From contig CP136063.1 of NCBI GenBank assembly GCA_032622095.1, positions 91,239,980-91,303,979 of the forward strand: a stretch of DNA of 64,000 nucleotides, written 5' to 3'. The notes under the pieces were generated by a model. That model was given only the letters and a program-made list of their open reading frames with translations. It did not search any database and was not told the DNA's origin. Positions within the stretch are counted from its first letter, which is position 1. Each line of letters begins with the position of its first letter. Both the position numbers and the translations under genes were made by a program. The DNA is from Siphonodentalium dalli (Eukaryota > Mollusca > Scaphopoda > Gadilida > Siphonodentaliidae). Below, in pieces: positions 45,249 to 55,881 of the stretch.

Positions 45249-45465
45249 TACAGTAATGCTCTAAGTAATCAACTTCTTAACCACAGCAGAATTATGGGTA
45301 ACTTTTCAGGATTTAGTCGGAAATATGGCTTGTTACCATTCATCGGAAAGCTCTCGGGGAGAGCTTTCCGATGAATGGCAACAAGCCATATTTCCGACTA
45401 AATCCTGAAAAGTTACCCACAATTCTGCTGTGGTTAAGAAGTCGATTACTTAGAGCATTACTGTA
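45249..45465. mobile_element. Family A, full copy
   Basis: Both arms. CTTCTTAACC left and GGTTAAGAAG right carry the same substitution; apex CTCGGGGAGAG. Confidence 0.9.
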
Positions 45466-45490
45466 GTTGAGGCACATTGAAGCATATACG

Positions 45491-45943
45491 TTAAAGATAC
45501 TCAATCCGATCAGACGGTCCCCATATAATCAAGTTACAACAACTTTTCTTCAAAATACGCTTTAGAAATTAGAATCGATTAATTACAACAGAATAATGCT
45601 AACCACTGTCAACTATGGCATAAAATTTCCCAAAACATGTTATTTTTGTTCAACGAAATATGACCGTATTATCACTTGATTATCACAAAATTTGGCTGTA
45701 GTACCAATTGATTTTAGAGTAATCCATATTCATCGTCAATTTTGTCAGAGGCCGTCGGCATGACAAATTTTTTCCAGGCCACAAATAAGTACATATCTCG
45801 AGAAATAACAAATTTCATGATCATGATATCTGATCACTCTGAGCTTTGATGGGTGGGTTCCTCGACTCGAATAAAATATTTTTAACACCCGAAGCCAGAG
45901 AAATAGTAATTTGGGAGCGTTAATTCAGATTATTCATCTTTAA
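45491..45943. mobile_element. Family D, full copy, inverted
   Basis: TTAAAGATACTCAATCCGAT to TTCAGATTATTCATCTTTAA; starts 26 bp after a family A copy. Confidence 0.83.
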
Positions 45944-45949
45944 TAGAAC

Positions 45950-46015
45950 TTGTTATGTGAAGCGCTTAGGGCCCTCGCGGGGATAGGCACTATATAAATA
46001 CCATTATTATTATAA
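45950..46015 (+). repeat. Retroposon-like tail with (ATT)n
   Basis: GAAGCGCTTAGGGCCC then GGATAGGCACTATATAAATA and CCATTATTATTAT: a short 3'-tail pattern widespread in animal genomes. Confidence 0.45.
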
Positions 46016-46217
46016 TATGTTTTCATAGGAAGTGTTCATAGAGTACTCTTGCATCATGGGGACAACAAAAAATAAAAGGCAAGATAATCTTATAATAGGA
46101 AATAAAAACAGCATAAATTTCATCTAAAAATGCAATGAAATATACAGACTGGAAACCTTAAATAAGGAATATATAATTGATATATATGTAAAATACAGAA
46201 TGAAATATAGTATAACA

Positions 46218-46434
46218 TACAGCAATGCCCTAAATAATTGACTCCTTAACCACAGCAGAATTATGGGTAATTTTTCAGGATTTAGTCGGAAATATGGCTT
46301 GTTGCCATTCATCGGAAAGCTCTCGGAGAGAGCTTTCCGATGAATGGCAACAAACCATATTTCCAACTAAATCCTGAAAAGTTACCCATAATTCTGCTGT
46401 TGTTGAGGAGTCGATTATTTAGGGCATTACTGTA
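46218..46434. mobile_element. Family A, full copy
   Basis: Both arms, TA flanks, apex CTCGGAGAGAG. Confidence 0.9.
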
Positions 46435-46971
46435 CCACATGTATTGTACAACTGTGACCACACTATGGGCTTATAGAAATAGCACATACAAGTAAATATA
46501 TAGATATTTACAAAATTATCTACAGTAGTAAATATGAACTACATGTATGTACTGTATATACAGTTATTATATGAAGTAAGCTCTATACACTTACATACGT
46601 ACTAAGAATTTACAAGATATCAGAGTTATTGGGATTAATATTGATGTAATGTTTTATCCATAAAAGCAAACCAATCTTGAATAAATACAGAAATGTATGC
46701 AGACTTGTGTAACGGCACATGGCACTTAAATGTAAAAAAAAGATTGGTATGCATTTCTATATAAAACATAAATTACCATGACCCAAACATGAATATTTCA
46801 TGGGTACAGGAACATGTCAACACCACATCCCCTCCAACCACTGTCGAAAATCCATTTTGAAGAACTTGTGCTTATGACATTACAAAAAACAATTCATTTC
46901 ACTCATTCCTTCCCAAGACATGATCAGGATGATAATCTATGATCAGGTCTGGCACATCCTGAATTCAACTA
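46435..46971. other. Intergenic, nothing recognised
   Basis: Between a family A and a family C copy; no frame or repeat supported. Confidence 0.4.
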
Positions 46972-47210
46972 TTAACCCTTTGAGTGCCAGGGGCCGATCT
47001 CATCGGCCCTAAACCTACAAAATAAGTATGTTAAAGAATATAAGAATAAATTATTAAAATTGTAAAAAAAAAAAAAAAAAAAAATTGTTAGGCCAATGCA
47101 TTCTCTTATATATGCGAGGCGACCTATGGTCGACTCGCATATATAAGAGAATGCATTGGCACAGGGTATATGGGTTGATACAAAAATCAACCTGGCACTC
47201 AAAGGGTTAA
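46972..47210. mobile_element. Family C, mixed subtype
   Basis: TTAACCCTTTGAGTGCCAGG at the left and CCTGGCACTCAAAGGGTTAA at the right. It holds one subtype ii hairpin, but the right arm also has GGTTGATACAAAAATC as in subtype iv. Confidence 0.8.
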
Positions 47211-47216
47211 AGAATA

Positions 47217-47384
47217 TTCAATCTGAGTCTATGTCACCCATAGCAGATGAGGCCATGCAGAATGAGGCCCTCCAGAGGGTGTATTTAGTAATGCTAGCCC
47301 ACTATGCGGGGGGATAACATCACTAAATTCACCCTCTAATGACCTCATTCTGCAAATGACAGGCACAGTAAACTCAGACTTGTT
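47217..47384. mobile_element. Family B, right third (subfamily 1)
   Basis: AATATTCAATCTGAGTCTAT through the right hairpin to AGTAAACTCAGACTTG. It begins seven bases past a TTAA-type element. Confidence 0.8.
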
Positions 47385-47441
47385 GCAGAACACCTTGGGG
47401 AGGTGGGAATTGAGACACGTTCATAGTGTTTGATTGACAGG

Positions 47442-47469
47442 TACAGTAATGCTCTAATTAATCGACTTC
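47442..47469. mobile_element. Family A, left terminal fragment
   Basis: TACAGTAATGCTCTAATTAA then TCGACTTC; the next 75 bp recur at 55496-55568. Confidence 0.75.
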
Positions 47470-47543
47470 ATTTACAGATTTGCACTGTTTTGTTACTCGA
47501 CGTAAATTTATGATGCAAAGGCTATGGTTTAAGAATAGCAAAA

Positions 47544-47760
47544 TACAGTAATGTCCTAAATAATCGACTCCTTAACCACAGCAGAATTATGGGTAACTTT
47601 TCAGGATTTAGTCGGAAATATGGCTTGTTGCCATTCATCGGAAAGCTCTCGTCGAGAGCTTTCCAATGAATGGCAACAAGCCATATTTCTGACTAAATCC
47701 TGAAAACTTACCCATAATTCTGCTGTGGTTAAGAAGTCGATTAATTAGAGCATTACTGTA
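47544..47760. mobile_element. Family A, full copy
   Basis: Both arms; ends differ (GTCCTAAATAATCG left, CGATTAATTAGAGC right). Confidence 0.9.
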
Positions 47761-48092
47761 TATAGGGCCTGGAACATATCTCATCAATCAAGTCTCTACC
47801 CAAAGCAATTTTTAATTTAAATTTGTTTAAATTTATATAACGTTTATCTGACAGTAATCAATAAAAACTTAAACTTATAACTGAAATTTACAAGCAAAAT
47901 AGGTACCATTGTGACCAGATTTTGAACATCAGACACAACTCAACCATTTAATAAATGTTCATAAAATTCACATAACCCCTTTCACTCACAAGTACCATAA
48001 CTCCTTCAACAATTATCTAGTTGAACCACAATGAGTTCCAGATAGCAGTTATTCAAACTCCTACAGAGACGTTTTGAGATTATATTATAATC

Positions 48093-48836
48093 ATACGCTA
48101 GCGTAATTAACGAACCAAAGCAAAACCACTCACACGAGAGTAGCGTGTCCATTTCATAGCTGTTCATTTCATTCAAAAGTGTCACCGTGTCGATTTCAAC
48201 GAAAATCGACGAACAACGTCATCGTGAAACTTTCCTCATTGACCGAGTTCGCCTGAATGTATCTTCTGCTTTGTTCATAATTAAATGTTTCCTTTCGATT
48301 CCATGGAGAAAATAGTATATTTATGGATTATCACATGCATGAATGTACTATATAGTCTTATGATAACAATTAATTTCTTATTGAATATATGTTAATTCGT
48401 TTCACACAGTACTGCACCGTACCAAGTGCTATACATTAAATGCCCAGTAGAACGGTAAATTCGTGATGACATTCTTATTATATTCCAAATCAGGAATGTC
48501 GATCACTTTTCACTCGCCCCGATGTGTGTAGATTGTAGTTACAATAGTGTCGTTATTTATAGTGTCTTATTTTCTCAATAAAAGGTAAACTAACGCAACG
48601 AATGAACTTGCATTGTAATTCAATTTTCATAATTCTCATTTGCAATACCGTAATCGAAAGACACAGTAACAAGATTTTCCGATTACAACATTAATGCTTT
48701 AAGCCCACCGATCTACTGTGCGACAAAGGTGCTCGCGAAATTCAAAACAGTTGCGTCGTATTAGATAATAATTGGTAACGTCACAAAATCAGATATAGTC
48801 TATATACGACCGGCTTTGGTTCGTTATTAGGTGCCT
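48093..48836. mobile_element. Family G TIR element
   Basis: CGTAATTAACGAACCAAAGC at the left; GGCTTTGGTTCGTTATTAG at the right. Aligns along most of its length with 62938-63747 in the same orientation (for example AATTGGTAACGTCACAAAAT, CAGATATAGTCTATATACGA). Confidence 0.72.
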
Positions 48837-49152
48837 GGCTCTGAGTTATGACAAGCAGATTATTATCTATTCTGTGAAAATTACGTTTTTGCTTTTTAAT
48901 GCTCTCTTTGTCGATCAATTCATTTTCAAATCAGTCTATAATGTAAACTGGTGTATAATAATTAGCAACTGCGATTGAAGTATAATTAGTTAATTTTCAA
49001 CCGCATATACTCAGTTAATTCTTAACAACATTCTTTAATAACTAGTAAACAAAGCTAGCTAATCCATAAATAATCTAGAATATGTAGACTAAAGAAACAC
49101 TTATTCACCTAAACCAGCTCTTATTCTCTCTCCAGATTTATCTTAGACGATA

Positions 49153-49367
49153 TACAGTAATGCCCTAAGTAATCGACTCTTTAACTACAGCAGAATTATG
49201 GGTAACTTTTCAGGATTTAGTCGGAAATATGGCTTGTTGCCATTCATCGGAAAGCTCTCCCTGAGCTTTCCGATGAATGGCAACAAGCCATATTTCCGAC
49301 TAAATCCTGAAAAGTTACCCATAATTCTGCTGTAGTTAAAGAGTCGATTACTTAGGGCATTACTGTA
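49153..49367. mobile_element. Family A, full copy with paired substitutions
   Basis: Left arm CTCTTTAACTACAGC and right arm GCTGTAGTTAAAGAG share private changes, as do CTAAGTAATCG and CGATTACTTAG. Confidence 0.9.
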
Positions 49368-49421
49368 TCTCTCCCTCATTCACATCAAACTATAGAGATA
49401 TAAAACAGCCACAGCACATTA

Positions 49422-49850
49422 CAAGCCTGGATATAGTGTCTCATATTTGCAGAATGAGGTATCCAGAGGGTGCATTTAGTCATGCTACCCCCGCGCAGCA
49501 GACTAGCATCACCAAATTCACAATCTGGGACCTCATTCTGCTTAGGCCTCAACTTCTGGGAAATATCTAGTCTCAAATTAATATTTTTTTAGTTACTTTT
49601 TCCCTTCTGTTCAGTTTCTACATCCCCGAATTTCCAGACGATAAAATGCATAATTGAGGTGACTAATGGGTGAACATCACCAAATTGAACTAGGAAACTT
49701 CAAACTAATACTAGGATTCCCATAGCAGTTGAGGCCTAATTGGAATGAGGTTCCCAGAGGGTGAATTTGGTGATGCTCGCCCGTCGTGCGGGATAACGTC
49801 ACTAAATTCACCCTCTGCGGACCTCATTCTGCAAATATCGAGGCACAGCA
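49422..49850. mobile_element. Family B, full copy (subfamily 2)
   Basis: CAAGCCTGGATATAGTGTCT to CTGCAAATATCGAGGCACAG; both hairpins. Confidence 0.83.
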
Positions 49851-50129
49851 CATAGGAAGCACTAGTTTAAAACTGTTGCATTAGGCCATTCAAAATAAAT
49901 ACCTGGGTTCTCAGGAAATTACAAATAGATGAGGGATGGAGACTATTTATTTTTACTAAGAGCCTGTTTATATGGGACTTGATTAGCCCACCAACCGAGC
50001 TGATCACACGAGGTGATTATACGACAAAGCTATCCCGGGCCGGATTGCCTGGAGAAAAGGAGAATTGTGGTTTGAGTTGCCGATCACTTGATGTCCTAAC
50101 ACCTTCATTCCGATATGCACATGCTGTTG

Positions 50130-50348
50130 TACAGTAATGCTCTAAATAATTTACTCCTTAACCACAGCAGAATTATGGGTAATTTTTCAGGATTTAGTCG
50201 GAAATATGGCTTGTTGCCATTCATCGGAAAGCTCTCACTGAGAGCTTTCCCATGAATGGCAACAAGCCATATTTCCAACTAAATCCTGAAAAATTACCCA
50301 TAATTCCGCTGTGGTTAAGGAGTAGATATTATTTAGAGCATTACTGTA
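50130..50348. mobile_element. Family A, full copy
   Basis: Both arms; GCTCTAAATAAT left and ATTATTTAGAGC right. Separated by 33 bp from a family E element. Confidence 0.9.
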
Positions 50349-50380
50349 TGTGCCTGCTGTATATGTTTTATATTTGATCT

Positions 50381-50709
50381 TAGGCCAATATAAAAGATAT
50401 GCTAGATTTACATGAGATCCTAACCTTATTTTTAGTCCCCTCCTCAATTTTTGTTTATTTGAATATCTTATATAAAAAAAAATTCTCGTGCCTTGACCAT
50501 CAAACTACATTTCAATGACCCATTAATCAATCTATTTTGATAAAATTGGACAATCTAAATCTATAAGATAGGAAACTGCTTAAATATCTAGAACTGTCAA
50601 TGGACATTTATGTTAGGAAGAATAACGTATAAAAAATAAAATTCGCGCTCCCGCCCCATTTTTCTGAAAAAGTTGGATGTAAATCTAGCAATTTATTTAT
50701 ATTGGCCTT
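50381..50709. mobile_element. Family E element, inverted
   Basis: TAGGCCAATATAAAAGATAT to AGCAATTTATTTATATTGGC; GTTGGATGTAAATCTAGC at the right. Confidence 0.75.
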
Positions 50710-50984
50710 ATTTTTTAAAGATAAAATGATTCAAAACAATTGCGAGCCATTTCTGAAGATTATATTAAAAAAAAATTTGCATACAAAAGCATAAACTTTT
50801 GAGAACAGTACGCTTCGCCTCGAAGAAGAATTTGACTGTCATCATGACATTTTCATCAGCGGAGAGTGAAGTCACACCCACGCAGATGTGTAACTCACAC
50901 AGAATTTTATAGACCATTACGATGTGATATTGTTTTTATAAAGTTCTCCAGTTAGTTGAGGAAAGCAGTCCCAGCCCAGCAAGA

Positions 50985-51090
50985 AGTACTTTCATGGGAA
51001 AAGCTGGCCTGGTTAAGCTGGCTGGCCCAGTTAAGCTGGTTAGCCCAGCCCGGCTTTCCACGCCAGCACGGTTAGTTAGGCCAGCTCGCC
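50985..51090 (+). repeat. GCTGG-rich short repeats
   Basis: Several AAGCTGGCTGGCCCAGTTAA-like units; a GC-rich island in AT-rich DNA. Confidence 0.5.
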
Positions 51091-51375
51091 CACATAATCA
51101 TCCCCCTTAGAATTCTAGAAAGTAATGGATGTATGGTAATTTTATGGAATAAAATCCTCATATTTTCAATCCAATCTGTAGAATATTTATATATATATAT
51201 ATCCCCCAATGACTTATAGCTGTTACACCTTCAACAGAAACATATCAAAATATTGAATTGTGTTATAAATTAGAATTTAGTTCTCCACTCCTTGAAAATT
51301 CTGGATCAATTTGCAAATAATATGAGGCCCTGTTTGTGAGATGAGAGAGGTGCCTGAGGACCTACATATTTATCT

Positions 51376-51765
51376 TTAACCCTTTACCCAACAAACCGGC
51401 CAAATAAAGCTTCAACAGCCTAAAATATCTTCGGTCTGTCTCAATAGAACCATACAAATATGGATATCATTGGAACCGGCTCCTTGACCACATTGTGATA
51501 GTTACAGTTATGCCCTGTGCCAATGCATTCTCTTATATATGCGAGTCGACCATAGGTCGCCTCGCATATATAAGAGAATGCATTGGCCTAAAAAAAATAT
51601 TTTTTTAACACTTTTTACCATTTTATCTTACATTCTTTAACAATTTTTGAATTTTTAATGTGTTAAGCCAATGCATTCTCTTATATATGCGAGGCGACCT
51701 ATGGTCGACTCGCATATATAAGAGAATGCATTGGCACAGGGCCCTTCTGTTGGGTAAAGGGTTAA
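51376..51765. mobile_element. Family C subtype ii, second copy (inverted)
   Basis: Inverse-orientation copy of 21289-21689 with the same two hairpins; very close in sequence, so recently active. Confidence 0.85.
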
Positions 51766-52696
51766 TGGACATATTCATTGAATTCGACAATTCATTAACA
51801 TCATCTAAAATACTATAAAATTATATAGATAGTACATTTAAATAATTAAAATGTGCATTGGCAGTTAAATATATTTTTACAATTGAAAATGTTTGTACAA
51901 ACTATCACAAATACTGACTGATTTAAAACTCTTGACATAAAAAAGTATGATAATATATACATATTAACATAAAATAAAAATCTCAAACATTAAAGACATG
52001 TGTTTGGTTGAATGTGACTAAAATTACTGTGAGCTTATAGACTTAGCTATAGTTTTATTTGTTTTCAAAAGCCAGTGATCTCAGTAAAATAGGCACAGCA
52101 CCAATGGCCACTGTCTGGTGTAGACAAATCAAACATTGTCTGTGTCAACTGATACAGATCTTCCATTTTGAAAACTGAGCGCATACATTTCAAGGCCCAC
52201 TTAATTTTCGAATGCCCAGATAATATTATACACAACATATTCGTTAGTATATACCATTTGGAATAGGAACCAAAAATATATATATTTCACCAGAACACGG
52301 AACAGATGTGGCCTAGTAGTGTCAACCAAGTGATATAGATTCTCAGATTCATTCAAAGACTTCCTCCCTTGTCAATCAAGAATGCATCAGAATTCAAACT
52401 AAGAGATAGAGTTATTCCCCTTCCATTGATAATAAAGATATTACATTTTTGTCCGGATCAACATTAAGTGCAGAACACATCTCGGTACCTCAACAAAAAC
52501 AACATATTCCCAGTTTATTCGACTGGATCAATTGGAGCTTCCTCTTTCAAATGGATTATAATATGGAATATGTCGTATTTAATGTGATCTGGTGATTCAA
52601 AAATTAAGTGGACCTTTAAGGCAATTGGTTACTCCACATAAAATTGTCAAACCAAATTGCATTCACACACTGAAATTGTGCAGAAGACACTCAAAC
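51766..52696. other. Intergenic, nothing firm
   Basis: GAATTCAAACTAAGAGATAG and GTTATTCCCCTTCCATTGA (52390-52430) also occur at 34735-34770, an otherwise uncharacterised short repeat. Confidence 0.4.
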
Positions 52697-52936
52697 AAGC
52701 CTGAGTTAAGTGTGCCTGTCATTTGCAGAATGAGGTCCCCAGAGGGTAAATTTAATGACGCTATCCCGCATAGCGGGCTAGCATCACCAAATTCACCCTC
52801 TGGGGACATCATTCTCCTTAGGCCTCATCTTCTCTGGAAAGTTTCTTTATTATCAAATTTCTATAGAAACTTCTTCCCATATTTCTATTTCTTTATTAGT
52901 TTAGTTTCTCTATATCCCCAAATTGGCAGATGACAC
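52697..52936. mobile_element. Family B, left half (subfamily 1)
   Basis: CAAGCCTGAGTTAAGTGTGC to AAATTGGCAGATGACAC. Confidence 0.82.
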
Positions 52937-53140
52937 AAAAATGTATCGTTACAGCGCAAGATATTACAGAACACTTTAATAACATTTGTATGTACTCAAC
53001 CGAACCTAAACTAAAGATTGTATATGATGTATGATGGACATAGAAGAATAATTTATGCGAGGGGTACTCAGCTTTGGAAAGCCAGTCCATGATATATGTA
53101 TATTGTTATTTTGTACTCATGCAATTTTCAACGTGGAAGA

Positions 53141-53523
53141 CAAGCCTGAGTTCAGTGTGCCTGTCTTTTGCAGAATGAGGTCCCCAGAGGGTGAATTTAG
53201 TGATGCTATCCTGCTTAGGACTCATCTTCTCTGGAAAGTTACTTTATTATCAAATTTCTATATAAACTTCTTCCCATAGATTCTATTTCTTTTTTAGTTT
53301 AGTTTCTCTATACCCCCCAAATTGGCAGACGATACATTGCATAATCGAGGTTCCCAATGGGTGTACATCACAATATTCACCATTTGGGAACATCGTGTCT
53401 CCCATAGAAAATGAGGCCATGCAGAATGAGGTCCCCAGAGGGTGAATTTAGCGAGGTAAGCATCACTAAATTCACCCTCTGGGGACCTCATTCTGCAATG
53501 ACAGGCAACTAAACTCAAGCTTG
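53141..53523. mobile_element. Family B, full ends with reduced hairpins
   Basis: CAAGCCTGAGTTCAGTGTGC to CAACTAAACTCAAGCTTG. Left hairpin has lost its second strand; the right hairpin loop is short. Confidence 0.83.
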
Positions 53524-53683
53524 ATGGAAGATAAAACCAGGTGACAAAGCTCGGGACTACAATTATTATGCAACAAATATATTTTTGAAAAGTTGAAAAG
53601 CTAACAGAAGAGGTACATAATATATTGCACTAAGAATAGAATAGGATTATCCATGTTTAACTGAAATGATTCTTGACTACCGA

Positions 53684-53879
53684 ACAAGCCTTGGAATAGT
53701 GTAGAAGTTACTACGCTTTAACACTTTCTATACTAAATCGAATCTCCCCACCCAGTTATACAAGTATCTTGCATCTGGTTGTTTTTTTAACTTATTATCT
53801 GACCATTTCAGAAGGGTACTACTTGTCAATGAGTATTTAGTAAAGGAAGTGTTAAAGGGCCCTTTATTTCAAGGCTTGT
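53684..53879. mobile_element. Family B-type ends around a nested TTAA element
   Basis: CAAGCCTTGGAATAGTGTAG at the left and TTTATTTCAAGGCTTG at the right look like family B termini; nearly all between them is the TTAA element 53718-53855. Confidence 0.5.
53718..53855. mobile_element. Family C subtype v, short copy
   Basis: TTAACACTTTCTATACTAAA to GAGTATTTAGTAAAGGAAGT plus GTTAA, nested in family B-type ends. Confidence 0.78.
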
Positions 53880-53934
53880 CACCGAATCTGAATTATTAGC
53901 AGATATTCAAGATTTTCATATAATCTACTCGTCA

Positions 53935-54149
53935 TACAGTAATGCTCTAAATAATCGACTCCTTAACCACAGCAGAATTATGGGAAACTTTTCAGGATTT
54001 AGTCGGAAATATGGATTGTTGCCATTCATCGGAAAGCTCAGTGAGAGCTTTCCGATGAATGGCAACAAGCCATATTTCCGACTAAATCCTGAAAAGTTAC
54101 CCATAATTCTGCTGTGGTTAAGGAGTTGATTATTTAGAGCATTACTGTA
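53935..54149. mobile_element. Family A, full copy
   Basis: Both arms, TA flanks, apex CTCAGTGAGAG. Confidence 0.9.
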
Positions 54150-54179
54150 GGACCATTTTCTGCATCATATCTGGCAAAA

Positions 54180-54715
54180 ATTAAAATTGAGTTGAGGGAC
54201 ACTTTTTTTAGGGATACAATGCATCCTACTAACAATTGCCCTCCTTGATGTAACTATTTATCCGAAAGATTCCGTAACTTGGAAGTTATCAGCAGCCTAA
54301 AATGGTTTCAAACCTGCATACCAACTTTCATTCCATTCAGTCAACATTACCAGATATTAATATCATACGGAAACCGAAACATGCCAGTATAAATGGCCAA
54401 TCGGAACCCGAAATAGAATTTGACCCATATTTTATGGTTTTATGCATAAAAAAATTCATTCCGTTCAGTTAACATTAGATAAATTTATCATTCAGACAAA
54501 ATAAATTGAACCCAAATTTCAACCAAGGGTCATATCTCTGGTAAAAATGGGTGGCGAAATCGAACTTAACCTTTATTTTATGGTGGTGAACTTACATTTA
54601 TTCCAAAGTTCAGCAGAACTAAAGTTATCATCTGGAAACAAAATATGAACAGACAGAATAATGTCAAGGCTTGTTCCAAAATAATACATACCGTTTTTAA
54701 AACGGGCGTATAAAA
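54180..54715 (-). repeat. Family I retroelement-like repeat
   Basis: Inverse orientation: modules CATTCCATTCAG and ATCATCTGGAAACAAAAT, ending ACCGTTTTTAAAACGGGCGT. Confidence 0.55.
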
Positions 54716-54783
54716 GAAAACCGGACTGCTTAGATATGATTGCATAAGATTATAAAATTTTTTCTAGCTCTCTACTTAAGATA

Positions 54784-55333
54784 TTTTGTAGTAAAAGCAG
54801 GTACCTCAAATCAATCTCAATTTGATGTCATAAAACGAAAGAAAATGGTCGAGGAATGAGTAATTAAAGCCACACTATCTGATTTTTAACCATTTCTATA
54901 ATTTTCACTCACAGGAATCGCGTTCAAATCTGTAGACTTTGTTCTTAACTCGTTCAGTGCCAAGTCCGATTTTTGTATCAACCCATATTTCCTTGATCAT
55001 TTTTCAAATTTATTGATTATAATAATGTGATACATTGATGGAAAGAGCTCTAAGAGCTTTTTGTAGTAAAAGCAGGTACCTCAAATCAATCTCAATTTGA
55101 TGTCATAAAACGAAAGAAAATGGTCGAGGAATGAGTAATTAAAGCCACACTATCTGATTTTTAACCATTTCTATAATTTTCACTCACAGGAATCGCGTTC
55201 AAATCTGTAGACTTTGTTCTTAACTCTTTCAGTGCCAAGTCCGATTTTTGTATCAACCCATATTTCCTTGAACATTTTTCAAATTTATTGATTATAATAA
55301 TGTGATACATTGATGGAAAGAGCTCTAAGAGCT
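54784..55333 (+). repeat. 275-bp tandem duplication
   Basis: 54784-55058 and 55059-55333 are nearly identical, both starting at TTTTGTAGTAAAAGCAGGTA and ending at the apex of a family C subtype iv hairpin. Confidence 0.88.
54945..55058. mobile_element. Family C subtype iv, left arm only
   Basis: TTAACTCGTTCAGTGCCAAG to the apex GAGCTCTAAGAGCT, then an abrupt switch into a 275-bp tandem duplicate. Confidence 0.8.
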
Positions 55334-55433
55334 ATTTCCGTCAATGTATCACATTATTATAATCAATAAATTGAAAAATGATCAAGGTAATATGGGTTGA
55401 TACAAAAATCGGACTTGGCACTGAAAGGGTTTA
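55220..55433. mobile_element. Family C subtype iv, full copy
   Basis: TTAACTCTTTCAGTGCCAAG to GCACTGAAAGGGTTTATT; right TTAA lost. Confidence 0.82.
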
Positions 55434-55568
55434 TTGCTCACATGAACTACCATCATGTTTTAACTGCAATAAATTAATATATTATTTTGAGTACATTTAC
55501 AGATTTGCACTGTTTTGTTACTCAACGTAAATTTATGATGCAAAGGCTATGGTTTAAGAATAGCAAAA

Positions 55569-55684
55569 TACAGTAATGTCCTAAATAATCGACTCCTTAA
55601 CCACAGCAGAATTATGGGTAATTTTTCAGGATTTAGTCGGAAATATGGCTTGTTGCCATTCATCGGAAAGCACTCAGTGAGAGC
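55569..55684. mobile_element. Family A, left arm only, 3' of the Ser/Thr-rich gene
   Basis: Left arm and apex, then GAGAGCC and unique sequence; about 200 bp beyond the minus-strand stop codon, so possibly transcribed. Confidence 0.85.
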
Positions 55685-55841
55685 CATCATGGAAGAATAG
55701 AACTAGAGACTGTGTTAGCACTTGTGCTGTATTGACAAACCCATTAACACACTTGTATCATTCTGTGAATGTATGATGGGAAATTGCTGTTTTTCTTGTT
55801 GTATCTCAAGCTTAGGAGTCATCAAATCAGATTGTCCAGCT

Positions 55842-55847
55842 TTAATT
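55842..55847 (-). terminator. Candidate ATTAAA poly(A) signal of the Ser/Thr-rich gene
   Basis: ATTAAA reads on the minus strand 35 nt beyond the TAA. A canonical AATAAA occurs only about 450 nt beyond the stop (55434-55429), inside the decayed right end of a TTAA-type element. Either may be used. Confidence 0.3.
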
Positions 55848-55881
55848 TTAAAGTAATAAAAAAGAATGAAATAATGATGAA

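Noticed and set aside
45081-45374. Frames containing YSNALNNRLLNHSRIMGNFS in many places
   Set aside because: Translations of the family A palindrome, in both orientations.
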